From Stratiolaelaps scimitus (taxonomy: Eukaryota > Arthropoda > Arachnida > Mesostigmata > Laelapidae): 64,000 nucleotides of DNA. The position numbers were made by a program, and so were the translations under genes. Under the pieces are notes generated by a model. The model made no database searches. It saw only the letters and a list, made by a program, of their open reading frames with translations, and was not told the DNA's origin. Shown here one piece after another: positions 48,481 through 61,022 of the stretch; within the stretch, counting starts at the first letter, position 1; each line of letters starts with the position of its first letter. The DNA lies in assembly GCA_019614645.1 (NCBI GenBank), contig JABWDB010000009.1:1426001-1490000 (forward strand). The letters are read 5' to 3'.

Positions 48481-51060
48481 AATTATATATTTATATATAT
48501 GTATATATATATATATAAACGTGGTTTTCCGTAGGTGGTTGGTACAATACAAATAATGTTAGATGTTCTTCACATACACACGTACTTACGTATGGCGTGT
48601 CATTTGTCGTTTGTAATTCCCCAATGCCCCCGTTGGTGTTCTGAACCTCGTACAATGATTATATATATGTGATTGAAGTCATAACTGCTGTAGGCGTATC
48701 TCCCTACTTGTCAAATGCTTGAGCGGCGTCCATGGCCAACTTAACATTACCACGTACCAATAAATATATATTCTGATATAAAGATGTATCAGAATGAGTT
48801 ATAAACGGGCCGATTAGGCTTAAACACCACCCGATTGGATACATCATTGGATATATACATTGTGTATGTACTGAGCAGTGCGCCGGGTCGAATGAGGCGA
48901 ATGTCGCCCTTCGAATTGGCCGAGTCGTCAAGCGACCGCCATCTCAGCCGATTCGATTCGAAATGTGTACTCCAATGTTGCCATTATTTGTCGCCACTAG
49001 AAACGACAGCGCGGAAGGTCGAAGTGAAGAAAGTCGAAGCGCCACGGAAATAGCGTTCGGTTCCCCCCCAATCAGGTGGAACTACGATCGGAAAGCTTGC
49101 CCTCGTCTGGCGCCGGGAAGTGGGTGTATTGGCTCCCGCCACACATCGGGCCGTAAGGACCTCAGCCTCCCCGCCAACGGCGCCGCCTACCTAGCCATCC
49201 AACTAGATAATGACCATTAAAAGTTGAGAGAACCCGCTCCGTTGCCCGTGCGCTGGCTAAGTGGGTGAGCGCTTGTGAGTGCGAATGCATGTGTATGGGT
49301 GCGCTGTGTGCCTGTGTGGGCTCGCTCGCGCGTTCGTTCTCAGATGAATGTGTCTGCTCCTCCAAACATCTCAGAACTCAGCGGAAATTAATGGTTTTCC
49401 AGTATCTCCTCATGTGGTCCTTCTGGTAATTTCAATTTGCAAGATAAGAGAGACGTTTACGAAGTGCGAGCGAACGCCCCGAACGCGGATGGTGTCTGGC
49501 TGGCACTTTCTGCTGTGAGAGGCAAAATCGAACTGGGCTGCTCTGCAATAGCGAAGTCGCCTGTCCACCCGCTAGGTTCCCACTGGAGTCGAACGCGCCG
49601 AAGGCTAGTCCGGGAATGCCCGACCTGTAGTTCAGTTAGACCAGTACGCATGGCCATTTGTTGTAGTATTACATTTTCTAAGGCCTCAATAGTCCACAAG
49701 AGACCAACCAGTTAGCATGAACAAGCGGGGAAAATTGCCGGCCGTGATGACCAATAACGAATCCTCGCGTTAATAACTGTTTCTCAAACAGCGAAAAGGA
49801 GAGTCCGCGACGATGTGTCATTAAGCGAAAATAAATACGCACCATTGAGTGGCAAGTTAATTACTTTGTGTGTCGCTCCAAAAGAATTAAATATTAGCTT
49901 ATGCGATGGATCTTAGGCCGGTTAATAAGAGCAGCTACACTCAGCTATTGCTTGAGCTAAAACCTATTATATTTAAGATAAATCGGGCTTGTTCATAGTC
50001 TATGTCGCTAACAACAACAAGAACTATCATAAAATAATAGTACAACAATTTCGCCAAAAAAAATCGTCGACTTACAGAGACGCACACGGATGAGTTCTTC
50101 ACCCACCTTCTCGGTTCAAGAGATTAAACCACTAAGGATCTTGCTCTTCAAAGCTTAATAGATCCTCATTTATAGTAAACCGCTGTATTCGATATGCATT
50201 GCGTCGAAATTAATGTCACTGGAGCGTCAGCGATTTCAGAGGAGCTGCTACTTTTGCCAAAAAGCATGAAGAAAATAACAAAAACAAACAAAACCAATAA
50301 ACAGTCGTTGCGTCCGCTCCAGGATTGTTCAGCATTATAAAACAGCCAAACGCAAGCCACGAGTACAACTGCTTTCAGCATAAAGCTTCGTAAGACGGAC
50401 AACCCTTTAAATGCAAATGAGATGTATAGTGCTGCTCATCAATTGTGCTCGATTTTCCGCTGCAATCTATTTATGGAGGGAATTCAACAACGCAACCGGC
50501 CCTCGTCCTTTCTCTCTGTCGTTCAATCTCGTCGTCACAGCACGATGTGAATAGCAACTGTGCCTAAATATTACAGGGTCCACTTTTCCACCTGACGGTT
50601 GGGAGCAATCTCATAGCTGTTCCGGGTTGGGGGACGGGACTACATCTAAATGCCACGATTGTCCGGCAAAGAGACAAATGAAAGCGATAACCCGTTTTTA
50701 TAGCCAGCGTCTTCCCTGCGACCACCACCATCTACTCCGGCTAGAATAGAATGGCGCCGACCACTGAGTGGGCTCTGGTATATTTGTCTGTGAGCGGCGC
50801 CGCGTACAGCTTGCTGCTGTAGGCCGCTATCCTATATATTCGCTATTCATTGGTCAGTTGGTCACGGAGCCAGCGACCTACCGAGCGTCGTCGGTGGCCG
50901 CGGTGGCGAAGTCCGCAGGAGGACGGTAGATGCGTCCCTATTCTTTTTTGCTAGTTGGATCCACGCATAGAAAGACTAGGCATCGATATCTATCTATATA
51001 TAAGCGGTCCATTAGATAAGCTGGCGTAGCCTTCGGTGTCCCAAAGGAGATTTTCGCTTT
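48481..51060. other. Non-coding stretch; two weak exon candidates
   Basis: A minus-strand frame at 49699-49457 (80 codons, from MWTIEALENVILQQM) has mixed codon use and a possible acceptor (aactacag) inside it, but no recognised product. A minus-strand frame ending near 48704 contains DAAQAFDK, like a reverse-transcriptase motif, without supporting context. Otherwise simple repeats only. Confidence 0.35.
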
Positions 51061-51122
51061 TGTGACCCTCGTGGCCCCCACCGGTTACCCCCAGACAGAA
51101 TCTCTGACTGTCTTTCTTTGCT

Positions 51123-51143
51123 GTCTCTCTCTCTCTCTCTCTC
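51123..51143. repeat. (TC)n microsatellite
   Basis: About ten TC units. Confidence 0.9.
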
Positions 51144-52019
51144 GACGTTCGCGGCTCCGCTTGAGTCTGTCCTTCTCGATCTGTACCACCCTGTTTCCAG
51201 CATTGTGTCGGTTGTGTACAGGTAGCACCCGCTCGGCGGGCGTGACTGATCCCTGTGCCGGGGCGGCAAGCTGCGGTGAGGCGCCGGGGCACTTGTGTAC
51301 GCTCCAACGCAGAAAGAACAGCGGCGTTGTAGTGAGGCGGTAGACGCCACGTCCCTGTGCGTACCTGCTAGCAGACATTGCACAATGTAACGAACGGTGA
51401 GTGCGTGCGCATACGCGCGCGTGCAGCCGGAATCTGTCATTGGCTGTAGGATCAAATGAGTGTCGCGAATAACAGAGGTGGAAATGACGATACATTGTTC
51501 GCTGTCTGTTTGCTTCGACATCGACGGAATATGAGAGAACATTAGCGTGAAGACGAACGACTACCTACTCGGTGGAGAGTGATATGAGAAAAATGACGTG
51601 GTAACGCATTGACGTCCGGGGCCGTACGACGTATACCTATGTAAGAAATGGAGCAACTCGTTGGTTTATGGGTTGTCTAACTTAGTTGCAGTGATCTCAC
51701 AAGGGTTTCTCTTCCCGAGATTTCTCGTATTAATGTCAGACTGATAAATGTCCGAGACACGTCTGATGGAGAAGAGCTGAGAGTCAGCCGCCAACGAAAG
51801 TGCAACATTTTGTCATGTGCCTGATATGTAGAAAGAAGAAATACCTGTAGTTAGCACACGAAAGCGTGATATCGATAGCGATGGCATACGTGGATCAGGC
51901 GGGGGATTGATATTTATCGTTAGCGGCGGAGGAGTGTTGAATATATTGGAGGATTTCGCAATATTTCAGCCGTATAAATGACGGGATCAAACCCTTCTTT
52001 GTGTAAGACGCATTTGTTT

Positions 52020-52265
52020 TCACCTACGCCTGTTCAGTCGATCAGCGGCTCGGTTATGAAGCAGCAGCAAGCTGTCTAATTGTCGAGAACTTCCTCTATC
52101 ATTGAAGACCAATCCCGAGTTCACTAAAATGGCATCTTTGGGACTGGTCTGGTTCGATACTTTATATACAATGCCGCCCAGGCTCTCTGATGAGTCATAT
52201 AAGACATCTGCCAACGAAGTGGGCGCCATCCAGTAGCTCACACTGCTCAACGAGTCGCGATGCAT
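52020..52265 (-). other. Open frame of 81 codons, possible exon, product unknown
   Basis: An ATG-started frame with mixed, non-repetitive amino-acid composition (for example YWMAPTSLADVLYDSSESLG), unlike the low-complexity frames elsewhere in the non-coding part. The frame extends a few codons upstream of the ATG. No domain, splice support or similarity recognised. Confidence 0.15.
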
Positions 52266-53274
52266 CCCACCTCTGCATCGTCGTATCTCGTGAGTGATAC
52301 AGCGTCTTCAACCCTCAATTCGCTGCTGCTGAGGCGCTTGTGTCGCGCAGGTGATCCCATCATCCCCTTACCTACGGCAATAATCATCGGCCCGTTTACT
52401 GGTATTATAGCTGGCCGTTGTCGATGACGGGCGCGACGCGAAGCTCCTCTCATCTTTGCTCAGAGGGCATCACCTTGACCTCGTAACGCGGACGCGATGA
52501 TCGATCTTTTCGGTCCAGCCAATCAATTCCTTTGGGGGCTCATCAGACAGCCAGCGAATGGGCCAAAGGGACGCGCCATTTGCGAGCCATATCTACGCCG
52601 AACAAGCAGCCTGCGAGCGGACAACCGACTTGCGCAGCAGTTTTCCTTCTCAGTATGAAAAGATGCCATGGCAGGCGAGCGTATCTGATTGTCCTCTGGT
52701 GTTTATGCTGGGCCGCCATCTTGCTTACAATGGACAAACTCAATTTATTACCGTTTATCTGCACTTAGTGTACTTACGTGTTCAGGATACAGCATATGTG
52801 GATGCCTGACATTCAAATGTGTATAGGTCTTTTCAAGGTGTCACGCTTTCGCTAGAATTTCTCGCCCGATGATGGGTTTCGATGAAAATGATTTGAAAGG
52901 ATGTCGTTGTAACGCATAACTAATGTCTTATTTCCAATTAGATTTTAGCTTAGAACAAGGAGATCATATTGTATTTTGTATTACTTGTCGCTTACAGTCG
53001 AGTTTTTACGAAGGGAGTAGAGATGTACGATTACAAAACAAAACAGGAATTCTCTTGCTCTTTTCAAAACTAGGAAGGTGGCAATTTGTATCCATATCCA
53101 CAGAGTATTGTGACACTCTTACCCGTCTGGTTGCATGCTTATGTAATATGCTTATGTTGCATGTCTATAAAATATCACTGCACACAGAAACATATATATA
53201 TATATATGAAATAATTCATGAGACGACACTTTTTCGCTATTATTTTTACGAGAACTTAAGCGTTGTGATAAGAC

Positions 53275-53310
53275 TGCAGTTCCGTTAATAAACCAAACCT
53301 TGTATTGTAT
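53275..53310 (+). repeat. Short dispersed repeat resembling a SINE tail, copy 2
   Basis: Begins GCAGTTCCGTTAATAAACC, matching 24642-24660 at all but one position, then runs into a TTGTAT repeat. The AATAAA and short tandem tail suggest the 3' end of a retroposed element. Confidence 0.35.
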
Positions 53311-53757
53311 TGTATATATGGATATCATTTTTCTCACAATTGACATGTCTAACGACCACTTCGTCTTCGGCGGCCAACACTGTCAAATGTTAAATTTAAC
53401 TACTGGGTAAACCAGTGAGAAAGTAGCGCTTATAGAAAATCTGTTAGTGAACCCAGGGAAAAATTTGTGATAAGCTAATTTTATAATTTACATCCGGAGG
53501 ATAAGCACAAACAAAAAAAATGAACCTTCATTAGAGTGACAGCCAGCGTGCTGCTGTTGAGGACGAGAATAATCCGCACCTGAAAAACAATGCTCAGTAT
53601 CAACACAGGACGGGTTTCAATGGCACACTTCATACTGTTATATAATATTATATTCAATATATTTTTGGAAGTTGATTACGATCATCATGTATATCATCTT
53701 AATTCTATTTAAATTGAAGAATAATTCGAGCACAGAGCTTTCGCATAAAACAACAAC

Positions 53758-53900
53758 GGGCAGCGGTTAGAGTATCCTGTCCACTCCGTGGCAGGCTTTG
53801 ATGGGTAAAGGTAATGCTTTATTGGTTTATTAAAGGAGCTGCAATTTCCCAATGATTAAGCTCTCGTATATGTCACGCAACGGGGCTCGAACCCATGGGC
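53758..53900. repeat. SINE-like dispersed repeat, copy A
   Basis: The core 53805-53880 aligns with 55784-55872 over about 75 bp: GTAAAGGTAATGCTTTATTGG here, then GGAGCTGCAATTTC, CAATG and a TATATGTCAC-type end. Just outside it on the minus strand is a tRNA B-box-like GGGTTCGAGCCC (about 53886-53897). Read on the minus strand, the element would have a tRNA-like head and a tail with two AATAAA motifs, as expected of a tRNA-derived SINE. Orientation is not certain, because an A-box-like GGCAGCGGTTAGAG lies on the plus strand at about 53759. Confidence 0.55.
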
Positions 53901-55724
53901 TTTTAAAATACATTTAAACTTCTGTGGACCACATGAAATCCGCTTTCTTCTGTCGAAAGAAAGTTTCTCCTTCGAGTTGCTTGTTCTTGGACCTCTCCAA
54001 CAAATATTGGTAGAATATATATATATATATATATATGTAAGATTTGAGAGGAAATTGCGCCAGGACTTGTTATTACTAAAACTGCGCAAGCGACCTAATA
54101 ATATATCGGTCCTTGCAGCTGCAAGTTCTCGTCACTCGGAGCTCCGACATGGCGCGGTGAGCCAGGCAGATTTTGCTTGTGGCTTTTAGTGGTTGTCGAG
54201 TCCCAAAATTGGGTCAAGCACCCGATTGGCTTTACCATGTTCTAACTGTGGCAACCCTTATCTACGAGGTTGTTAATCACGTTCTGGTAACCGTGTCACG
54301 GGTAAGCTGAAAACCATCCGCAGCTACAACCGTGCGAAGTAGACAGACAATAGTGCGTCGTTCGGATTCGAGTCTCTTCTCGGAGGGAATACATTTATCG
54401 CTCAACACTTTTGTGGTTTTAAGAATTGACTTAAATAAGTGTGTACATCGTCTAAGGATGTACCCGTCAATGCGAACACACAAGCTACAATGTAGCTATG
54501 ATCATGGCGACCAAGGTCACTCGCGTATTGTCGTCTTGCAGAGAACGCACAAGGATGCGTTCCCACGTTGGACCCAAAGGGGCAGTCTTTGATAGAGACA
54601 TAGTCCAACACGTTTTGGCTCACGTCCGACCCTTTTCGAGAACTCCGAACAGGAGTGCACCAGTCGCCTTCCGCCAAAGGTCGCACGGCCTCGAAATCCG
54701 ATGGCGTAATTGGAAATTCACCTCCATGACCAGCGTATTTAAGGTCTATTTTCTTACGGGCCTCTGCTTGCGAGGCGGCATTTCCTGGTTGACGACCCGT
54801 TCCTCGTATCCAGGCAGGACACCGCTAACGTGCGTCCGAGAGTCACGTTCCACATGATACCCTTCCCGTTTGCATATGGTATAAAGGTTGCAGCGTCAGG
54901 TCGCCTGCTGTCTCAAATGATAGATGAGCCGGTTCGGGCACGTTTGGCACGCCCTCAAGCCATTAGAGATTTCTTCGTTTAAGTATAGAGTGCCGCGAGT
55001 GCCGTCCCGGTCCCTGGCTATAAACAAGACCGCTTAGTCTTGATGAGTCTACCTGACTACTGCACTTAGGATCACATCGGGCGCCCCCCCCCCCCCGAGC
55101 GCAAGGATACGCACACTCAAAACTCAAACGCATCGAGAAGTGTGCGTATCACGCCAGGCGGGAGACCATGAAGCCAGCGCAAGCTGAAACGGATATTTAG
55201 CGGCTTATATACGACAGACTTCTCTTACTTAATCTACACATGAGGAGGCGGGTTCTGCGGATTCATGTTGGGCAAATGAAGTCGTCGACACTGCGTGCAA
55301 AGACCGGTTCAGGTCAGCGTTTCCTGCACCCCGATTCTACATATCAGTGGAACCTATTGTTGACAGCACATGATCTTCACATGAGCTTTGGTAAAGTTGT
55401 TCTGGCAGAAAGCGATGAACGAGCTTCTCCTATTATCGTGGTTCAGTGATTTGCAGTTAGTATTTGCATTGTTATTTACTTATTTGGGTACTATCAAAAC
55501 GACATCACAGAGTTGCAATGTCTAATATTATTGTCATTTGAAAGCAAACGTGTTTCGCTTTCCGGAAGTTGATCGTAAACGAACACTATATATTATGAGC
55601 TAGACGAGAGAGAGTAAGAGGTCATGATGGTGACATGTGTTATGGTGTCGCCCGCTCGTGTTGCCGATGATTAGTCCACGGGTCGCGGATGACTAAGAAT
55701 CTCTTTTCGGTGATCCCTGTCGAT
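53901..55724. other. Non-coding stretch between the two SINE-like copies
   Basis: Contains a (TA)n tract near 54016-54036, a poly-C run (about 55084-55096) and a 12-bp inverted repeat (55106-55150). Overlapping frames of 94-119 codons lie at about 54400-54860 on opposite strands with no recognisable product. Confidence 0.45.
55106..55150. repeat. 12-bp perfect inverted repeat
   Basis: GATACGCACACT (55106-55117) and AGTGTGCGTATC (55139-55150) are perfect complements separated by 21 nt. The sequence is flanked by a poly-C run on the left. Confidence 0.85.
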
Positions 55725-55872
55725 CGTAGTCGAGTGGTTTGGCGCGCTCTGTCCCAGTGGTTGGAAGACACAAAGATGATGAGAGTAAAGGTGAAAGGTA
55801 AAGTTTTATTGGTTTAGGAGCTGCAAGGAGCTGCAATTTCACAATGCTTACGCTCTCTTATATATCACACAG
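55725..55872. repeat. SINE-like dispersed repeat, copy B
   Basis: Second copy of the repeat at 53758-53900. It has an A-box-like GTCGAGTGGTTTGGCG on the plus strand (about 55728), GTAAAGG at 55784 and the shared TTTTATTGGTTTAGGAGCTGC block. A 10-bp unit (GGAGCTGCAA) is duplicated in tandem here but present once in copy A. The end matches the TATATATCACAC-type end of copy A. Confidence 0.55.
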
Positions 55873-56593
55873 TATATATGTATGCATATATATATATACC
55901 TCTCTCTTATGTAGTAGTTTTAGGTTATTTCGTCAACGACAGACAACAACTGGTGATCAGTTATGAAAGTTATCCTGCTATCAGTACCCTTTCTATTTCT
56001 GATTTCTTCATAAGCCGTGACACATAGTTCTATTAATTATATTCATTTTCCCTGCATTTACTGCCGCTGACTCAGTTTATTCGTTAGATTTCGAGAGAAA
56101 TCGTAGTTGATAATGAATACCCTTCACTTTTCAGGAGACAAACTTATACAATACAATATAAACACACATCTAAAGAGATATTATTGATAATTGGTCAAAT
56201 TCCCACGATTCAAGATACCGAATCCTAAATACTATCAGGTACGATCACGTTCGCCGCCCCCCGCTACTACTATATCTTCTCGACAGATCTCACACACTAT
56301 CCCTTGAGCCTATTTCCGAAGCAACACCTCGAACATTTCGCCATCTGACCGCGACAAACCAAATCGACTATTGCATCCGGTTGGGTTTTATTCAATTGTT
56401 TCATAGTTGCCCATCGCCTAAATGAATCTACTCTCTGAATCATCTCGTTGCGGCCTTCCGTATATTTGCTGTAGTATCGATGCAGTGCGCTGTCCACGGT
56501 GTACATTCCTTGTATTTCCCTGTATATCTCTTATTACTTGGCCTGTGTGCGATCGCCTGCGAGGGTCATATCGTAGAGAGTCATTTAACGGAT

Positions 56594-56616
56594 GGCGGCG
56601 GCGGCGGCGGCGGCGG
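56594..56616. repeat. (GGC)n trinucleotide repeat
   Basis: About seven GGC units. Confidence 0.93.
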
Positions 56617-59600
56617 TAGTAGAAGCGACTGGGTCGCGCACCGTGGCGCGTTCGAATCAGCTGATTTCCCCCGAGTCTCCTCCTCCTCTTTCTCGGCCTC
56701 TCTCTCTCTCTCTCTTTCGCTTTCTCTTTGTCCGGGAAGTATCTTCGTTGTCGTCTGTATAGTCAGTCGCCAGCCTCCGGCGATGTTCATGACTTTTGGC
56801 TGGGTGGCGGTTCGGTATGTTCCGCGCTGTTGGATGGGGTGTTCTGTTCTTCTTCTTCGTGGGAGACTTCCCCTCGAGATCTCGGGACGAATGTTCACCA
56901 GTCCTTCCTGCCTCCCTTTCTCGATCCCTCGATCTGCGAGTCTCCGGGATCTGCTGATCTTCGCTTAGCTCGTCGTAGTCGTATCTTCGTTGCTTGCTCT
57001 CTCTATCTCGTTCGCTCTCCGGACTGCAGCCGCGAGTTCGCCAGCTGATTAACACTGCAGGTCGGTGGGCGCTGGTGGTACGGCAACCCAGCTATGGAGG
57101 TGGGGTAGCTCTGGGGCAGTCCCCGCCGCGACCCTTCACGGACTTGCTCCGTCTGGCCTCTTCCACTCGTGAGGAGAGAGGAACTACCACTACAGCCTCG
57201 CCTGCTGATGCTGTCTCGTGGCCGGCCCAACGACCGGCGATCTACCGAGGACGACGTCGTTCCGTTGCGTTCTGTTCTGGTTTCGTTTTGTATTTTCGCT
57301 TCGTCCTCTGCTTGCCGCCCAAGTTGGCTGCCGGGTTGGTCGGTCAGCCGGTTGGTTGGCGGTGTTCGTCGAGTTGTCCGCTTGGCCGTCGGGATTTTTT
57401 TCACTTTTTCTCCTCGTTGCCTGCCTCCTCGGCCTCCCCCCTGACAAATGTCGGCCAAGATTAGCTGGAAGACGACGAGCGCGGAGCAGCAGAAAACGAG
57501 GAGGCGGATGAGGAAGGAGGTCCGCTAGATGGCTGGCTAGCTCGAGCTAAACGAGGTCGAACTTATGCTGTGACAAATGCCCATCATTTCCTCTCCTCTA
57601 ATTACAATGAGTCACGAGTCGATTCGACGGTCAGCCACGACAACTTCAACAACTGGACGACAGCTGGATGAGAACGCTAACAGCAGTAGCAACAGCGGGT
57701 GCCGACGGTTAAATCAGCTTAAAATTAGCTCATTCGGCTGCCACCGCACCGAATGGTATATAACGAATACGGCTTTCATTTCGAATTTTTTTCGCAATTT
57801 CGACGGGAACTTCTTTATCTTTTTTTCAAGGGTTAAGCCATGCTTTCGAGCAATCTCCAGGTTTGGGGCATGTCTGCATGTGCGGCAGCAGTGGGGACCG
57901 TTTCCCATCGGAGGCCAATCGAACGACATCGAGTCGAGTTGCTAAGATCGCGTCGCTTCTATCACTTGCAAACAAAATAAAGAAGTTCCCATCGAAAGTG
58001 CGCAATTTCGAGAATTATTAAGACGGATGTATTCGCCATATACTGTTCGGTACGGTACGATACGAATTGGGTCGAGCCTGGTAGCGGGGATCTGTTTTGC
58101 GAGGCAATGCAAAAATAATGCCGTGGATGTTAAATGCTGGCTGAGAGTCAGCCCGAGACCACTTCTTGATACGATTTGGGCCATCTCCACGTACATTACT
58201 CCGTTTTGATGTCGCCTCGTTTCAACAACTGGCGCAAATATTGCGCACAAGCGTTACATGATGCGAACGCATCTGCCAAGAACCATGACACGTCCGCGAC
58301 AGCGAACGAAGTCTTCCCCTTACTAATTATCAGGCCTTATATCAGGCGCCGAAATGAGACATCCGATTGTTGTTCTCATCAGGTAAAAGTAAGTTCACAG
58401 ATTTGCGGGAACGTGTAGGGCTTGTGATTAAAAGTCCACTATTTAGAGATGTAATAATGAATTTTGGATTCCACGAAAACAATTGTAATGTATGGATGTG
58501 GGAGACTATTAAATTAGAATGTTAGGATATTTAGATAAATTGATCGGTTATCTTTAAGTAGGGTCGAGCGCATGTAATTGCTCTCTGCGAGACCGCTATA
58601 GTGCTCGTTGCACGAAGGATTCATCGGCGATTATACGCGGACACACAGACTCATACACACGGGACATTCCCAAAGGATTCCTTTGGTCGGGATATTTGAT
58701 ATGATATTAGCATGATCAGACATGCCAGACTGATGCGCACCTCGTCTCGTTGTTAAGATGCAAGACGTTGCTGGCCAACATTGGGGAAGTCCTGGGTAGA
58801 TGTCTCGGCAGGCGTCTCTTGAGATTCCCCGTAATAGGTATCTCATGGTACATTTAGAATGTTCACCATGCACCAATGACCCGATCTATTGTATATAGAT
58901 CAGAGGAAGGGCATACGCCTCTATTCTGGCATTCTGGCGTGTGTCACACGTCAAAAGTAAGATTGCTAGTTCAAACATCACGCCAGGCGAGAGTCGTCAA
59001 GCGACTGAAATGTGTAGTTGCCCACAGCAGACACAAGCCAGATGCGTTTCTGAACAAAGCTGCAAATAAAAACATCATCGGTAAGAAGAGTTGATGCTTG
59101 AACCAACCGCGAACGGATTTCGGCCTGACAATCCTGGATTTGGTTATACTGCTCGACAACGCGGGTAAGGTGCAATGTTAGCGTTAACTTGGCTGAAATT
59201 AATCTATTTGAGTTCAAGCAGCAAGCGAATGACGCCTAGGGTAGCATCCACTACCTGCTGTAGTTTGCTCGAGCTGGGTCAAGTTCCGAGAACACCAACA
59301 CACCAACACAATACCACGATCCAGCGCCTACTATCGGCAAAAAATGTGGGCTAAGAGAAGCCAATTTTCTGAGATGTCACTCAAACACCCGACGAATAAT
59401 AATTCAATTTGTTCCGCGAAGCCAGCCTTCATCGACCCAGTGAAGGCGAATATTTAAAATCAGATTGATCCCGGACCCCCCCTGCTTCGGACGAAATCCG
59501 TCTGTCGGTTTCCAGACGGACACCCCAGAGCGTCCCGCAAGCACCTAAGCTCTCGTGGCTGCACGTTGTACGGTCATTCCGATCACGTTTTCCTAGTTCC

Positions 59601-60975
59601 CTATCGGGAAATCAATCGAATTAGTGGGAAAGAGACAAATAGGAGAGAGCGATCCCCACGGGAAGATCAGAGGGAACAGACGCCGGCGTCGGTTGGCTGG
59701 CGGACAGCCCGAGCGCCTCTTATCGTATGGCGCGGGTGGCTAGGCTCCCGGGGTTGATTAAGCAACAAGCACACCCGCGAGCGAATGTAAAAAGCTACGA
59801 AGAAAACAATTCGCTTTGCCGTGCCTTGGCCACATAGGCGCCTCTGGGCCACCGACTCCCTTTCGCGTTTAAGGAGGCTCCAATGGAGAACGAGAAAAAA
59901 ACGCGTGCTGCTTTATTTAGGTGTGTACCACATGGGAAGCTCTGTCTCTTCTGGGCATTGAATTATTCGGGCTTAATAGGAGACAAAACAGGTAAGCTTA
60001 TACAGTGTTGGCCTATTGTATCATATACGCCTGTGAGGCGAGGCTACTAGCTTGGCGAACCATGGGAAAAAAACACGCAATTATTGTGACAGATGATTGA
60101 ACAACAAATTGTGATTAGTTACTAGTATTTTGATGGTTTCGGACTAATGGAAAGCAAACGCGCCGGCAGCATAAGGTTGCGAGTATGAGTAGTATCGGCG
60201 CGTACAAGCGTTGTCATGTTAATAATCCACACGAATATCGAATTAGACGATCCACCAATGAATGCATGAACACCCTCAAGGCTCACTCCATCTACTGTCC
60301 TGGTAGGCGCTCGCTTTTGTTGACCTTCTTCTAGGCTCGTGCAGTTCCTCCTACTTTGTTTTTCTATAAGAGATACGAATAGCAGACTTCAATAGGACTG
60401 TTAAGAGCAGTGACCCGCAATAACACTAGATTAGCATATTATCGAGAATCCATTTGGCACCCTGACGCTCAGCTACCGCAGCGGCCATGGAACGTTCCAG
60501 ATTATTCTATAATAGCTGGAGTCTAGCGTATTCTCCTCAACCACGAAAATGATATGACCGATTGCTCGTTCATCACTCAATTCCGCCACTGACTTGAAAC
60601 ACCCATATATATATATGTAGGTGCTTTTCTGCTCAGTATTAGCGAGCAGTTATGCCTGGCTAATATAACTGTGCTGGTTACTAACATGGGAATCCACCCG
60701 GCCGCGAGACACCCTGCGTCATAACAATGTATTCATACACTACGTATATATCTCGAGTGCGTGATTACATAGAGTAGTCGATCAGTTACTGTACGTGTCG
60801 TTTAATAAGGTTGACGGTTTTTCCGCGGGGCGCGTACTGCATGTAAATCGGTGACAAATTAGCCAGCCTACACCCTACCCTCGCTATGCTTGTCTGTATA
60901 CGACCGTATACAAGGCATTCGTCATACTGTCAAAATAGATCGTTAGCCAATTTGCGAACCCGATTCAGGTAAGGA

Positions 60976-61018
<43 letters not shown>
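60976..61018. repeat. (TC)n microsatellite
   Basis: About 21 TC units. Confidence 0.97.

Positions 61019-61022
<4 letters not shown>

Noticed and set aside
48704..48931. Reverse-transcriptase fragment suggested by DAAQAFDK on the minus strand
   Set aside because: Only one motif; no neighbouring reverse-transcriptase blocks upstream or downstream in any frame.
39204..59005. Repeated AAGCGACTGAAA-like words at about 39210 and 58993
   Set aside because: The shared part is about 12 bases and the flanks do not align, so chance is sufficient.
59489..59522. Hairpin around CCGTCTG / CAGACGG
   Set aside because: Stem of only about six or seven bases with an uneven loop; too short to separate from chance.
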